NCBI GenBank assembly: GCA_037440765.1
Contig: JBBITL010000039.1
Location: 1-41,468 of the forward strand
Length of the DNA stretch: 41,468 bases
Origin: DTKY01 sp037440765
Lineage (GTDB): Bacteria; Acidobacteriota; Terriglobia; Bryobacterales; Bryobacteraceae
Direction of reading: 5' to 3'
Position numbers and translations under genes: made by a program. The notes under the pieces are model-generated. The model worked only from the letters and a program-made list of their open reading frames with translations, searched no databases and had not been told where the DNA came from. Shown here piece by piece: positions 34,136 to 41,468 of the stretch (position 1 is its first letter; each line of letters opens with the position of its first letter).

Positions 34136-34438
34136 TTACTTCTTCTTCGGCGGCACGATCGCGTCCTTCACAGCCTTGGCGACGCGGAACTTCACGACCT
34201 TCTTGGCCGGGATCTTGATTGCCTGACCGGTGGCGGGGTTGCGGCCCATCCGGGCCTTGCGCTCAACTTTCACCAGCCGTCCCAGGCCAGGCAGCACGAA
34301 CACTCCGCCCTTCTTGGTCTCCGCTACTGCCACGGCGGCGTATGTGTCCACGATAGCCTTGGCGACCTTGTTGCTCACTCCGCTCTTGGCGGCGATCACC
34401 TTCACGAACTGGCTCTGCGTCATCCGCTTGTCAGCCAT
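34136..34438 (-). CDS. hup: HU-family DNA-binding protein
   Basis: 100 aa. N-terminal helices (MTQSQFVKVIAAKSGVSNKV) and the DNA-binding arm GLGRLVKVERKARMGRNPAT followed by GQAIKIPAKKVVKFR are those of HU/IHF proteins; the tail PPKKK is basic. It bends and packs DNA. GGAAGGAGATAT precedes the ATG. A strong promoter at 34557-34585 gives a ~110-nt leader with a large hairpin, unusual length for such a gene. Confidence 0.95.
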   Translation of the reverse strand: MADKRMTQSQFVKVIAAKSGVSNKVAKAIVDTYAAVAVAETKKGGVFVLPGLGRLVKVERKARMGRNPATGQAIKIPAKKVVKFRVAKAVKDAIVPPKKK

Positions 34439-34481
34439 ATATCTCCTTCCGGATTCTCCCTTGTTGAACTCACCAACCCGG

Positions 34482-34532
34482 CGCTTGCGGCCGCAGTACG
34501 CCGGTGAGACTGTCCTGCGGAGCCCGCAAGCG
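34482..34532 (-). promoter_or_regulatory. Two-tier hairpin in the HU mRNA leader
   Basis: On the minus strand CGCTTGCGG (34532-34524) pairs with CCGCAAGCG (34490-34482). Directly inside, CCGCAG (34520-34515) pairs with CTGCGG (34496-34491) after a 3-nt bulge, leaving an 18-nt loop. The structure ends 43 nt before the HU start codon. Confidence 0.6.
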
Positions 34533-34556
34533 TCAGGCTGTAAAAATCGCTAACTA

Positions 34557-34585
34557 ATAATAAGGGAAGCACCGCGATATGTAAA
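34557..34585 (-). promoter_or_regulatory. Sigma70-type promoter of HU gene
   Basis: Minus strand TTTACA (34585-34580), 17-nt spacer, TATTAT (34562-34557). It lies in an AT-rich island in an otherwise GC-rich region. Confidence 0.75.
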
Positions 34586-34765
34586 GGGAAAACTTCAAAA
34601 AGGCCCCATTTCAGGCCACTTTTTGAGGCAACACTCCCCGGAGGGCCGAAAACAGGGGGGGCGAGCCTGCCGGCCGGGAGAAGATCCGCGGCCGGCTCCC
34701 ATGTAATCTTCCGGACCTGCCGGTCGTCTCGTCAATCAGCTACTTCCAACGTCAAGGAGGATTTT

Positions 34766-35146
34766 GTGAGGACAGCGGTTCTTTCGATCACGGCGCTGTT
34801 GCTGGTCTGCGCTTTCACCGCGGCGGCAGCGGATATCAGCGGGAAGTGGGTGGCCCAGATTCCCGGCAGGCAGGGCGCCACGCAGGAGACGACGTTCACG
34901 TTCAAGGTGGAGGGCGCGAAACTGACCGGCACGGTTGGTTCGCCGCGTGGCGACCAGGAGATCAGCGAGGGCAAGGTCGCTGGCAATGAGGTTTCCTTCA
35001 TTACTGTCGTTAGCTTCGGCGACATGACGATGAAGCAGATCTACAAGGGAACGGTCGCCGGGAGCGAGATCAAGTTCTCGCGCACGACGGAGGGTGGACG
35101 AGGCGGCGGCACGCCCGTCGAGTTCGTAGCGAAGAAGTCCAGCTAG
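34766..35146 (+). CDS. Small secreted beta-rich protein of unknown function
   Basis: 126 aa from GTG 34766, with AAGGAGG five nt upstream. A signal peptide (cleavage near TAAAA/DIS, residue ~22) is followed by DISGKWVAQIPGRQGATQET and repeated beta strands (TFTFKVEGAKLTGTVG; GKVAGNEVSFITVV; GTVAGSEIKFSRT). This lipocalin-like pattern is common in exported acidobacterial proteins without known function. A 9-bp hairpin follows the stop. Confidence 0.8.
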   Translation: MRTAVLSITALLLVCAFTAAAADISGKWVAQIPGRQGATQETTFTFKVEGAKLTGTVGSPRGDQEISEGKVAGNEVSFITVVSFGDMTMKQIYKGTVAGSEIKFSRTTEGGRGGGTPVEFVAKKSS

Positions 35147-35172
35147 CTTTCGGCCATCAGCGATTGACTTTG

Positions 35173-35293
35173 CACCCGCGGGCGCCGGGCATGGCCGGTG
35201 TCCGCGGGTGAGAGGGTTTGGACTGCCGGCGCCCGCCGGCAGTCGCGGCATTCTGGGCTGTGTGCCCCGCGCCGGGGCTGTGTCGGCGCGGGG
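35173..35293. repeat. Three consecutive strong hairpins
   Basis: CACCCGCGG/CCGCGGGTG (35173-35181 with 35202-35210); GACTGCCGGC/GCCGGCAGTC (35221-35230 with 35235-35244); CCCCGCGCCG/CGGCGCGGGG (35265-35274 with 35284-35293). All stems are perfect. The first may terminate the upstream gene; the third touches the TATAAT of the next promoter. Confidence 0.8.
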
Positions 35294-35299
35294 TATAAT
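35294..35299 (+). promoter_or_regulatory. Consensus -10 box of the C-deglycosidase-like pair
   Basis: A perfect TATAAT abuts the end of the third hairpin, which covers the place of the -35. ATG 35321 follows with GGAGG six nt upstream. Confidence 0.55.
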
Positions 35300-35320
35300 T
35301 CCGGCAAATGGAGGACCCAG

Positions 35321-35746
35321 ATGTTGGAGAGGGAAGTCATTCAGCAAAGAGGATTCAGAAACGTCCATCAGGGCGGCAAGCCCGCTGGATTTCAGGTGCG
35401 TTTCCGGCTGCCCGGCTACCGCGGCATCTGGCTGTCCATGGAAGAGGGCTTTGAGGTGACAGTGGACGGAGAGAAGTTCTCCCGGGACCAGGTCAGGGTG
35501 ACGGTAGGCGGACGCTCCTACACGCAGGACGAGATGACCAAACTGGGCGAAATCCACTGGTCCACTCTGGAGCCGGCCATCCTGACGGTGTCCAAGCCGG
35601 GCGGATTGAAGCTCGGCGTGCATGATGTGGAGATCCTGGAGTACCACCGGGTCTCCTACATTCCCTACCCGCCGGAGGGAGGAGCCGCCCCAGGCAGCTT
35701 CGGAGGCCCCCGGATCTACAAGCGGCGGATGGTGCTGGTCAGATGA
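35321..35746 (+). CDS. DUF6379 protein, C-glycoside deglycosidase beta-subunit-like
   Basis: 141 aa from ATG 35321 with GGAGG six nt upstream. Beta-rich sequence FQVRFRLPGYRGIWLSMEEG, then EVTVDGEKFSRDQVRVTVGG, LKLGVHDVEILEYHRVSYIP and a basic end fits DUF6379 (the CGDB family). Members form the beta subunit of C-glycoside deglycosidases such as DgpC, which with a TIM-barrel alpha subunit cleaves the C-C bond of 3-oxo-C-glycosides. No signal peptide. The alpha-like gene follows at once. Assignment rests on fold-level recognition and the pairing. Confidence 0.7.
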   Translation: MLEREVIQQRGFRNVHQGGKPAGFQVRFRLPGYRGIWLSMEEGFEVTVDGEKFSRDQVRVTVGGRSYTQDEMTKLGEIHWSTLEPAILTVSKPGGLKLGVHDVEILEYHRVSYIPYPPEGGAAPGSFGGPRIYKRRMVLVR

Positions 35747-35781
35747 GGCGAGGCAAGGACGCCGGAGAGGAGAAAGAAACC

Positions 35782-36774
35782 ATGACCCGGAAGAACTTCC
35801 TGCAAACGGTGGCCGGCGCCGCCGCCGGGGCCGCGCTGTCCGGCCCTCGGCAGGCCGCCGCGGCCGCACGCCGGCCCAGGCGCGGCGTTTCCTTGTACTG
35901 CTACACGGACAACTTCGGCATAGACACATCCCTGGAAGACTGCTTCGCCGAGATAGACGACCTGGCGACCGAAGGCCAGGAGATGGGCCTGGAGATTCTG
36001 GCCAACGGGCACATCGAAGGTTATCCGAATCCGAGCGACGCCTGGCTGAAGCAATGGTTCGACCTGCTGAAGAAGTACCGGATCAGGCCGGTCGAGTACG
36101 GGCACTGGGTGGACTCCAGGCTCTACAAGGGCAGTGAGCTGGACACCAGGCAGTCCTACAACATGCTGGTCAGGGACATCCGGCTGGCCAACAGGCTGGG
36201 ATTCACGGTCGGGCGGACGAAGCTGGGCGTGATCGACAGGCCGGGAACGCCCACCTACGACACCCTGACGCCCGTCACCAACTGGCGGGAGTTCATCAAG
36301 ATGGCCCTGCCGGTCGCCGAGAAGCACAACTTCAGGATGTGCCCGGAGATCCACGCGCCGACGCTGCTGAAGTCCAAAATGATTGACGACTACGTCACGT
36401 TCATCGAGAAGGAAAAGACCACACCGTGGTTCGGGCTGAACATCGACTTCGGGGTGTTTCAGAACCGGCCCCGTGCCCAGCGGGCCGGAGGCAGGGGCGG
36501 CGCGCAGCGGCCGTTGCAGTTCAGCCCGGTCTCCGATATGGTGCCGCTGCTGCCGTACGTCCATGCCTGCCACGCGAAGTTCTTCGAAATGACGGACGAC
36601 TGCGAGGACCCGCTGATCCCGTACAAGGAGATCGTGGATACCCTCATCAAGCACAACTGGGACGGCTATCTGCTAAGCGAGTACGAAGGAACGGACCGGG
36701 GCGTCGGGAGCGGGAGCTTCGATGCGGTTCGCAAACAGCACGTCATGCTGAAGCGCCTCCTGGGGGAGGCGTAG
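35782..36774 (+). CDS. Xylose-isomerase-like TIM-barrel protein, C-glycoside deglycosidase alpha-subunit-like
   Basis: 330 aa from ATG 35782, with GAGGAG about 9 nt upstream; an in-frame ATG at 35743 overlaps the previous stop (ATGA) but would hide the signal sequence. The N-terminus MTRKNFLQTVAGAAAGAAL is a Tat-type leader with Lys in place of the second Arg. The barrel has a likely metal quartet: E189 (CPEIH), D222 (LNIDFG), H264 (HACHAKF) and E302 (SEYEG), as in sugar-phosphate isomerases/epimerases and DgpB-type deglycosidases. An Arg/Gly-rich insert is at 228-246. Adjacent to the DUF6379 gene, it probably forms a two-subunit enzyme. If exported by Tat it could carry the leaderless beta partner along. 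Confidence 0.75.
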   Translation: MTRKNFLQTVAGAAAGAALSGPRQAAAAARRPRRGVSLYCYTDNFGIDTSLEDCFAEIDDLATEGQEMGLEILANGHIEGYPNPSDAWLKQWFDLLKKYRIRPVEYGHWVDSRLYKGSELDTRQSYNMLVRDIRLANRLGFTVGRTKLGVIDRPGTPTYDTLTPVTNWREFIKMALPVAEKHNFRMCPEIHAPTLLKSKMIDDYVTFIEKEKTTPWFGLNIDFGVFQNRPRAQRAGGRGGAQRPLQFSPVSDMVPLLPYVHACHAKFFEMTDDCEDPLIPYKEIVDTLIKHNWDGYLLSEYEGTDRGVGSGSFDAVRKQHVMLKRLLGEA

Positions 36775-36785
36775 CGGGGACGTGC

Positions 36786-36804
36786 GAGCCGCCTGCGGCG
36801 GCTC
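36786..36804. terminator. Hairpin between convergent genes
   Basis: GAGCCGCC-TGC-GGCGGCTC, an 8-bp stem that overlaps the last bases of the VWFA-related gene. There is no T-run, so termination is uncertain. Confidence 0.4.
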
Positions 36805-38926
36805 AGGGCAGCAGCACTATCGGCGCCCGCCAGAACGCGAACCGCTGTGAGGTCGGGTTCAGCACGCTCACCTGGCAGATGTAGGTGCCGGGCTCGAGCT
36901 TGGCGAGCGGGAAGCTGAACCTCACCGGCACGGCCTTGGTGACCGGGTTCAGACCGTCGGCCACCCGAAGCGGTTCCGTCTCGAACGCCTTCACTCTCCC
37001 CCTGTAGAGGCTCATGGTGGCGACTACGGGCTGGGTGGCCTCCGCGCCCGGCTGGTAGGCTTCCAGGAAGACGTACATCTCCTGGTCCTTGCGGAAGACG
37101 CGAGTCACGCTGGGGACCAGCTTCTCGCCGTTGCGCGCCAGCGGATTAAAGTTGAACAGCCGCCTGTCTGGCCTGGCGCTCCCTACCGCGCTGTCCAGTT
37201 TCTCCCGCTGGTTGCTGAGAACCACGCTGCTGATGGGCAGCAGGCCGCGGTCCACGTTGAGATCGGGCACCGCGAATCTGGTTTCGAAGGTGCCTATCTT
37301 GCCGGTTTCGTTCTCGCGGGCCAGGAACTTCAGTGTGTAACTGCCGGGCTGGAGGGCGAAGCCGACGTCGTAGGCCACGGTCCTGCCGGCCAGCGCGGCG
37401 GCTGACGCCGCGTCCAGCTTGACGGTGATGAAGTCGCGCACGGTGGCCGCCAGGCGGCCCTTTTCGTCCCTGATCTGGCCGATGAAATCCAGCCGCGTGC
37501 TTTGGGCGCCTCCCCGCTTGGCCAGTTCCAGGTCGCCGCCCGGCATCTTCACCGACACCGGCACGTAGTAGCGGTCCTGGGCCATGCGGAAGTAGCCGGT
37601 TTCCAGCGCCAGGGTGAGGTCCGTGATGGGGTCGCCGAGCAGGATGGCCTCCTCCAGTTGCCGCTCGCGGTCGGAGGCGTTGAACTGGCGGAACTGTTTG
37701 GCGGCGAAGTAGCCCGTTCTGTAATCGAGCCTTGCGTTGAGGTTGTTGTTGATCTGGACCTTGATGCGGCGGTACCTGCCGTCCATGGCGGTGTTGCCGC
37801 TGTAGTAGCCGAGGATGTAGTAGCTGGCGATGTCCTTCTGCGCCTGCACGACCCCCATGGCCAGGTCGTTGTCGTCCAGCAGCGCCCTGCCGCCGGTGTC
37901 TGCGGCCAGCGCGTACAGGGTGTCCTGTGAGCCCTGCATGCTGCCCATCATGGCGCGCCCCGCTCCGCCCGAGAAGTTGCCCCGGTTGCCGGCTCCGCCT
38001 CCGCTGCCGCGGCTGGCGTTGCCCGCCGGCGCAGTGGCCACCAGGCCGCGGGCGTCGGCCGGGTAGATCGCAACATTGCTGCGGATGGCGGCATTGATGG
38101 TGGCGCGAAGTTGCGCGTCATTGTCGATGCCGCTGCGGGTGATGCCGCTGGTGAAGTAGACCAGCGCCTTCTTCTCGGGCAGGCTGGAGAGCATTCTTAC
38201 CGCGTTGCCCAGCGCGGTCAACTGGCGGTCCGTGTTGAAGATGTTGAACTCGCTGTCGTCGGCGGTGAAGGCGGCGCCGGTATCCTCGGCGCTCTCATCG
38301 CTCACAACGTTCGCCATCTCACTGGCTTCACCGACCACCAGCCTGCGGATCACCCTGGTAAGGGCGTCGCGGTCTGTGGTGAAGTCCTGCAGGACTTTGA
38401 GTTCGCCCGTGTAGCTCATGACGGCCACCGTGTCGGAGGCCGTCATTTGCGAGCTTACGAACTTGAGCGCGCCCTGCTGGGCGCGGATCTGGTCCTCGGG
38501 GGGCATGCCCTGAAAGTCGAAGTAGAGCACCAGCAGGCGGCTGTCCCTGTACTTGAGCTCGCCCGGCCTGGCCGGGCTGATGACAGGCTGCACGGCCGGC
38601 GCCGCCGCGGGGGCCGCAGCGTCAGCGGGCCGGGAGGCCAGCGCGGGCGGCGCCGGGGGAGGCAGGGGGCCTTCCTCCAAGCGCTGATACTCGAATACCT
38701 TTATCGTTTGCGGCTTGCCGTCCTCGGTCACAGTGAAGTCGGAGGGCTTCAGATTCTCGATGGGGTTGCCGCTGCGGTCCCTGGCCGTGACGTTCACGAT
38801 CACCAGTTGGGCGGTGGCCTCGAACTTGTAGGGCTGCTGGAGGAGGGGCGCATTCTGCTGCTGCTGGCCGCCGGCGGCCGCCAGCCAGGCCAGCAGGAGG
38901 GCGGCGGTGTGTCGGACTGTTCGCAT
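36803..38926 (-). CDS. VWFA-related acidobacterial secreted protein
   Basis: 707 aa. A signal peptide (cleavage near AAAGG/QQ) and Gln-rich stretch precede a beta domain (LVIVNVTARDRSGNPIENLK, then PSDFTVTEDGKPQTIKVFEY), the signature of the acidobacterial VWFA-related family. A Pro/Ala linker follows, then a von Willebrand A-like domain (~125-400) starting RLLVLYFDFQGM. There the metal-site DxSxS is replaced by D137-F-Q, so metal binding is doubtful. A Gly/Asn-rich loop (GNASRGSGGGAGNRGN) splits it. The C-terminal half is beta-rich. It starts 2 nt after the TonB-receptor stop, so it is co-transcribed with it. Confidence 0.9.
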   Translation of the reverse strand: MRTVRHTAALLLAWLAAAGGQQQQNAPLLQQPYKFEATAQLVIVNVTARDRSGNPIENLKPSDFTVTEDGKPQTIKVFEYQRLEEGPLPPPAPPALASRPADAAAPAAAPAVQPVISPARPGELKYRDSRLLVLYFDFQGMPPEDQIRAQQGALKFVSSQMTASDTVAVMSYTGELKVLQDFTTDRDALTRVIRRLVVGEASEMANVVSDESAEDTGAAFTADDSEFNIFNTDRQLTALGNAVRMLSSLPEKKALVYFTSGITRSGIDNDAQLRATINAAIRSNVAIYPADARGLVATAPAGNASRGSGGGAGNRGNFSGGAGRAMMGSMQGSQDTLYALAADTGGRALLDDNDLAMGVVQAQKDIASYYILGYYSGNTAMDGRYRRIKVQINNNLNARLDYRTGYFAAKQFRQFNASDRERQLEEAILLGDPITDLTLALETGYFRMAQDRYYVPVSVKMPGGDLELAKRGGAQSTRLDFIGQIRDEKGRLAATVRDFITVKLDAASAAALAGRTVAYDVGFALQPGSYTLKFLARENETGKIGTFETRFAVPDLNVDRGLLPISSVVLSNQREKLDSAVGSARPDRRLFNFNPLARNGEKLVPSVTRVFRKDQEMYVFLEAYQPGAEATQPVVATMSLYRGRVKAFETEPLRVADGLNPVTKAVPVRFSFPLAKLEPGTYICQVSVLNPTSQRFAFWRAPIVLLP

Positions 38927-38928
38927 GG

Positions 38929-41468
38929 CTAGAACCTGAATCGCAGACTGGAGGTCACGCTGCGCATGGGGCTGACACCGGTGGGCTGTCCGAAGGTGTT
39001 GGTGTTGAGTTGCGTGTTCCAGCGGTTGATGACGACCGTGTTGAGCGCGTTGCTGGCGCGGAGCTGCAAGTCCAGGCTGCGGCGCTCACCCAGCCTGAAG
39101 ACCCTGCCCGCTGAGGCGTTGAGACTCACCAGCATCGGCCCGGGCACGGTGTTCCTGCCGGCGTTGCCCCACAGTCCGGCGGCGGGCACGGCGAAGGCGT
39201 CCGGGTTGAAGAGGCGTCCCTCGGGGGCGGGCTTCAGCGAAATCCCGGTGGCGTCGGCGCGCAGGGTCTGCGACACCGAGCCGGCCGACATCTGGTTGCC
39301 GCCCAGGGTGGCCGTCATCGGGTTGCTGTTGCGCACCTGGATCTGGCTGGCTATCGACCAGTCCCGAAGCAGGTTGCCCCGCCAGCCGGTGACCAGCCCG
39401 CCGCCGCTGCGGCCCTGCCCGGTGGAGAACGAGAAGTTGACGTTCACGCTGTGCCGCTGGTCGAAGTCCGACAGGGCGCGCTCGGCGCGGAAGTCAAGCC
39501 AGTCCTGGACCTGGATGGCGCCCCCCGCGCCTCCGCTGTCGATCGACTTGGAGAACACGTAGCTCCCGCTGGCGCTCAGACCTGCCCGGAAGCGTCGCAT
39601 CAACTGGACCGATCCGGCATGGTAGATCGAGTTCCCGCCGAACGTCTGGTAGGTGTAGCCGGTGGGGAAACGGGAAGGCGGGGCATTGGGCGGCGTTACC
39701 CAGGGCTGGAACTGGCGATCCAGATGAGTTCCTTTGGAGCCCTGGTACGTCATGGTCGTCTGGAACGAATATGGCAGGTTCTGCTGCACGGCCAGGTTCC
39801 ATTGCTGCACATAACCGATCCTGTAGTTGGGGTCTGCGGCGAAGGTGTTGGCCGTCAGGGAATTGGTCCTGACGTTGGCCGGGTTGGTGAAGGCGTCGGC
39901 CAGCCGCAGCTGGGGACTGTTCTGTATGTTCAGGTTCCAGACGGTGGCCAGCGGAGGCTGCTGCGCCATTTGAGAGGCGATGCCGCCGTAGCTCGAGGTG
40001 TTGTAGTAGATGCCGTAGCCGGCGCGGATGACTGTGGAGCGCCTGGCGCTGGGCCGCCAGGCGATCCCGAGCCGCGGGGAGAGGTTGTTGCGGTCCGGCT
40101 GCATCATGGCCGGGGGGTAGGGTTCGCCCGTACGGGGGTCCAACTGGCCCGGCTGCACCGCGACGATGGCCGTGAAATACGGCGCGATGGCCAGGTTCAC
40201 CAGCCGGTTGTAGCGCTCGCTGACCGGGCTCTCGTAGTCCCAGCGCAGCCCGAAGTTTATGGAGAACCGCTGATGCAGGCGCCAGTCGTCCTGCATGAAC
40301 ACATTCACCGCCGAGCCGCGGAAATACAGCGACGAAGCGCCGTAGCGGACCGTGGCGGCGTCGGGCGTGCCCAGCAGGAAATCCGCCAGATCGAAGCCGG
40401 TTCCCGCGGCCGCCGCTCCGTTGATGATGCTGCTGGTGGCGTACCCGTTGAAGACGAACGTTCCGCGTCCGTTCGGATCGGAGTAGCGGTTGTTCTGCTG
40501 GCGGCGGTAGCCGGAGCCGAACGACAGGTTGTGCCGCTGCCGCACCCAGGTCAGGCTGGTTCCGAGCGAACTGGTCTGCGAGCGGGCCAGCGAGGCGGCC
40601 GCGTCGGAGAGGTTGGCGAAATTGGTGAAGCTGAGGGTGGGCGGGCCCCAGTTGATGGGGTCCATGGAGACGCCCTGAATGCCGAGGCGGCCGGCCACGT
40701 TGTCCTTGTGGGCGAAGAAAGGCGTGGTGAGGTTGCGGTTGCGGCTGAAGGTGAAGTTCACCGTGTAAATGAACCGGCTGGTGAAGTTGTGCGAGTACGA
40801 CAGATTGGCGTTCATGCCGCGTCCGCTGCCGGCGCCGGTGAAGCCGAAGATGTTGGGCGCGGTGTTATTGCTGCCGGAGTAGCTGAAGCCGCCCGAGATC
40901 CGGTCCCTGGTGGACAGCGTCTGGTTGACGCGCAGGTTAAGGCTGTTGTTGTTGCTGAAACGGGTGGTGGGAAGTTGGAAGTTCCTGGTCTGGCCCGGAA
41001 GATTGGGGGACGGGTAGTAGCCGATCAGAGCCCTGGCGATGGAGTCGATGCGCGCGTCCGGGATTCTGTTCAGCGGGAACGGAGCGCCGCTGGCCGGGTC
41101 GTAGACCAGCGCGGATCTGCCGCCCGGCCCAACCGACTGGGAGAAGTCGCCGGCGCGCTCCAGGCCGGAGGGCATGGTGGTTAGCGAACCCTGCTGGCCG
41201 TTCCGGTTGCGCCCGATTCCGACGCTCACGGTGAACTGCCCGCGGGCGCCGCTTAGCAGGCCGGGGATCTTCAGCGGGCCGCCGAAGGAGGCGTTTACGC
41301 TGGTGTTGTTGGAGTAGGGTTTGGGGATGTTCTGGCCGCTGAGCGAGTACTGCTGGGCGTTCAGCAGCGAGTTGGCCTCGTTGACGGCGATGTTTCCGGT
41401 GTACATCATGCGCGGGTCCCGGCGGTTGTTGCCGAAGGCCATGGCGCCCCCTCTGCCCATCCATGCCG
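38929..41468 (-). CDS. TonB-dependent receptor, N-terminus outside window
   Basis: 846 codons are visible; the frame is open through the right edge, so the signal peptide, regulatory domain and start of the plug are missing. The visible part opens inside the plug (TGNIAVNEANSLLNAQQYSL, then SFGGPLKIPGL) and continues as an Oar-like outer-membrane barrel with Asn/Ser-rich loops (SGSNNTAPNIFGFTGAGSG) and ends SVTSSLRFRF with the terminal Phe expected for insertion into the outer membrane. It is a different subtype from the receptor at 5773-8235. The ligand is unknown. The VWFA-related gene follows 2 nt downstream. Confidence 0.92.
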   Translation of the reverse strand, partial: AWMGRGGAMAFGNNRRDPRMMYTGNIAVNEANSLLNAQQYSLSGQNIPKPYSNNTSVNASFGGPLKIPGLLSGARGQFTVSVGIGRNRNGQQGSLTTMPSGLERAGDFSQSVGPGGRSALVYDPASGAPFPLNRIPDARIDSIARALIGYYPSPNLPGQTRNFQLPTTRFSNNNSLNLRVNQTLSTRDRISGGFSYSGSNNTAPNIFGFTGAGSGRGMNANLSYSHNFTSRFIYTVNFTFSRNRNLTTPFFAHKDNVAGRLGIQGVSMDPINWGPPTLSFTNFANLSDAAASLARSQTSSLGTSLTWVRQRHNLSFGSGYRRQQNNRYSDPNGRGTFVFNGYATSSIINGAAAAGTGFDLADFLLGTPDAATVRYGASSLYFRGSAVNVFMQDDWRLHQRFSINFGLRWDYESPVSERYNRLVNLAIAPYFTAIVAVQPGQLDPRTGEPYPPAMMQPDRNNLSPRLGIAWRPSARRSTVIRAGYGIYYNTSSYGGIASQMAQQPPLATVWNLNIQNSPQLRLADAFTNPANVRTNSLTANTFAADPNYRIGYVQQWNLAVQQNLPYSFQTTMTYQGSKGTHLDRQFQPWVTPPNAPPSRFPTGYTYQTFGGNSIYHAGSVQLMRRFRAGLSASGSYVFSKSIDSGGAGGAIQVQDWLDFRAERALSDFDQRHSVNVNFSFSTGQGRSGGGLVTGWRGNLLRDWSIASQIQVRNSNPMTATLGGNQMSAGSVSQTLRADATGISLKPAPEGRLFNPDAFAVPAAGLWGNAGRNTVPGPMLVSLNASAGRVFRLGERRSLDLQLRASNALNTVVINRWNTQLNTNTFGQPTGVSPMRSVTSSLRFRF

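Larger units (their letters stand above)
34439..34765. other. 327-bp divergent region between HU and a secreted protein gene
   Basis: It holds the HU ribosome site, leader hairpin and promoter (annotated separately). The 34590-34765 part has a CAGGGGGGGC run and, for the plus-strand gene, a possible TGTAAT -10 at 34702-34707 without a matching -35, then AAGGAGG at 34754-34760. No gene is seen in it. Confidence 0.6.

Overview
The window is a high-GC bacterial chromosome segment, most likely from an Acidobacteriota genome of the Bryobacterales/Solibacterales type. The evidence is a VWFA-related protein of the acidobacterial kind, two large TonB-dependent receptors of the Oar/carboxypeptidase-regulatory class, an acidobacterial-type secreted metalloprotease, and many short secreted proteins with Ala/Gly-rich signal peptides. 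Most coding sequence is GC-rich, start codons include GTG and TTG, and most genes have AGGAGG-like ribosome binding sites. No IS element, phage gene or CRISPR array was seen.

Layout. 1-2135: a broken start of an Smr-domain gene, a secreted zinc-metallopeptidase-like protein, a thioredoxin-fold protein and tRNA-Arg(CCG). 2143-2651: a YgiT-type antitoxin next to a DUF4258 toxin pseudogene with two nonsense codons. 2801-8235: NADP malic enzyme, a SYLF protein and a TonB-dependent receptor. 8392-11401: an orphan ATP synthase c subunit and a large metzincin-like protease. 11430-15903 (minus strand): accD, an ABC-F ATPase, an RNase H-like exonuclease and a cupin. 16076-20102: a small secreted protein, a tetraheme cytochrome c, rlmH, an SDR oxidoreductase, an AraD-type epimerase and a Cys-rich unknown.

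20115-28030 is the most striking region: a seven-gene minus-strand operon. In transcription order it encodes HdrA, an MvhD-type [2Fe-2S] protein, the [NiFe]-hydrogenase small and large subunits, a QmoA-like HdrA paralogue, a small winged-helix protein and a QmoC-like HdrC/cytochrome b membrane protein. HdrA plus MvhD equals a split QmoB, so the operon looks like a complete Qmo quinone-interacting complex with a cytosolic hydrogenase built into it. There is no HdrB and no sulfate-reduction gene. A reasonable hypothesis is an H2:menaquinone oxidoreductase, possibly with flavin-based bifurcation.

28335-34438: glutamate dehydrogenase, a protein joining two receiver-like domains to a PEP-synthase-type ATP-grasp domain, galU, tatA and HU, with several clear promoters and one perfect bidirectional terminator. 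34766-36774: a small secreted protein, then a pair resembling the beta (DUF6379) and alpha (TIM-barrel) subunits of C-glycoside deglycosidase. The alpha subunit carries a Tat-like signal. 36803-41468: a VWFA-related secreted protein and a TonB-dependent receptor that runs off the right edge.

Three genes (16580, 19698, 32880) share a TANAAT-N7-ATG arrangement without a Shine-Dalgarno, which suggests leaderless mRNAs.
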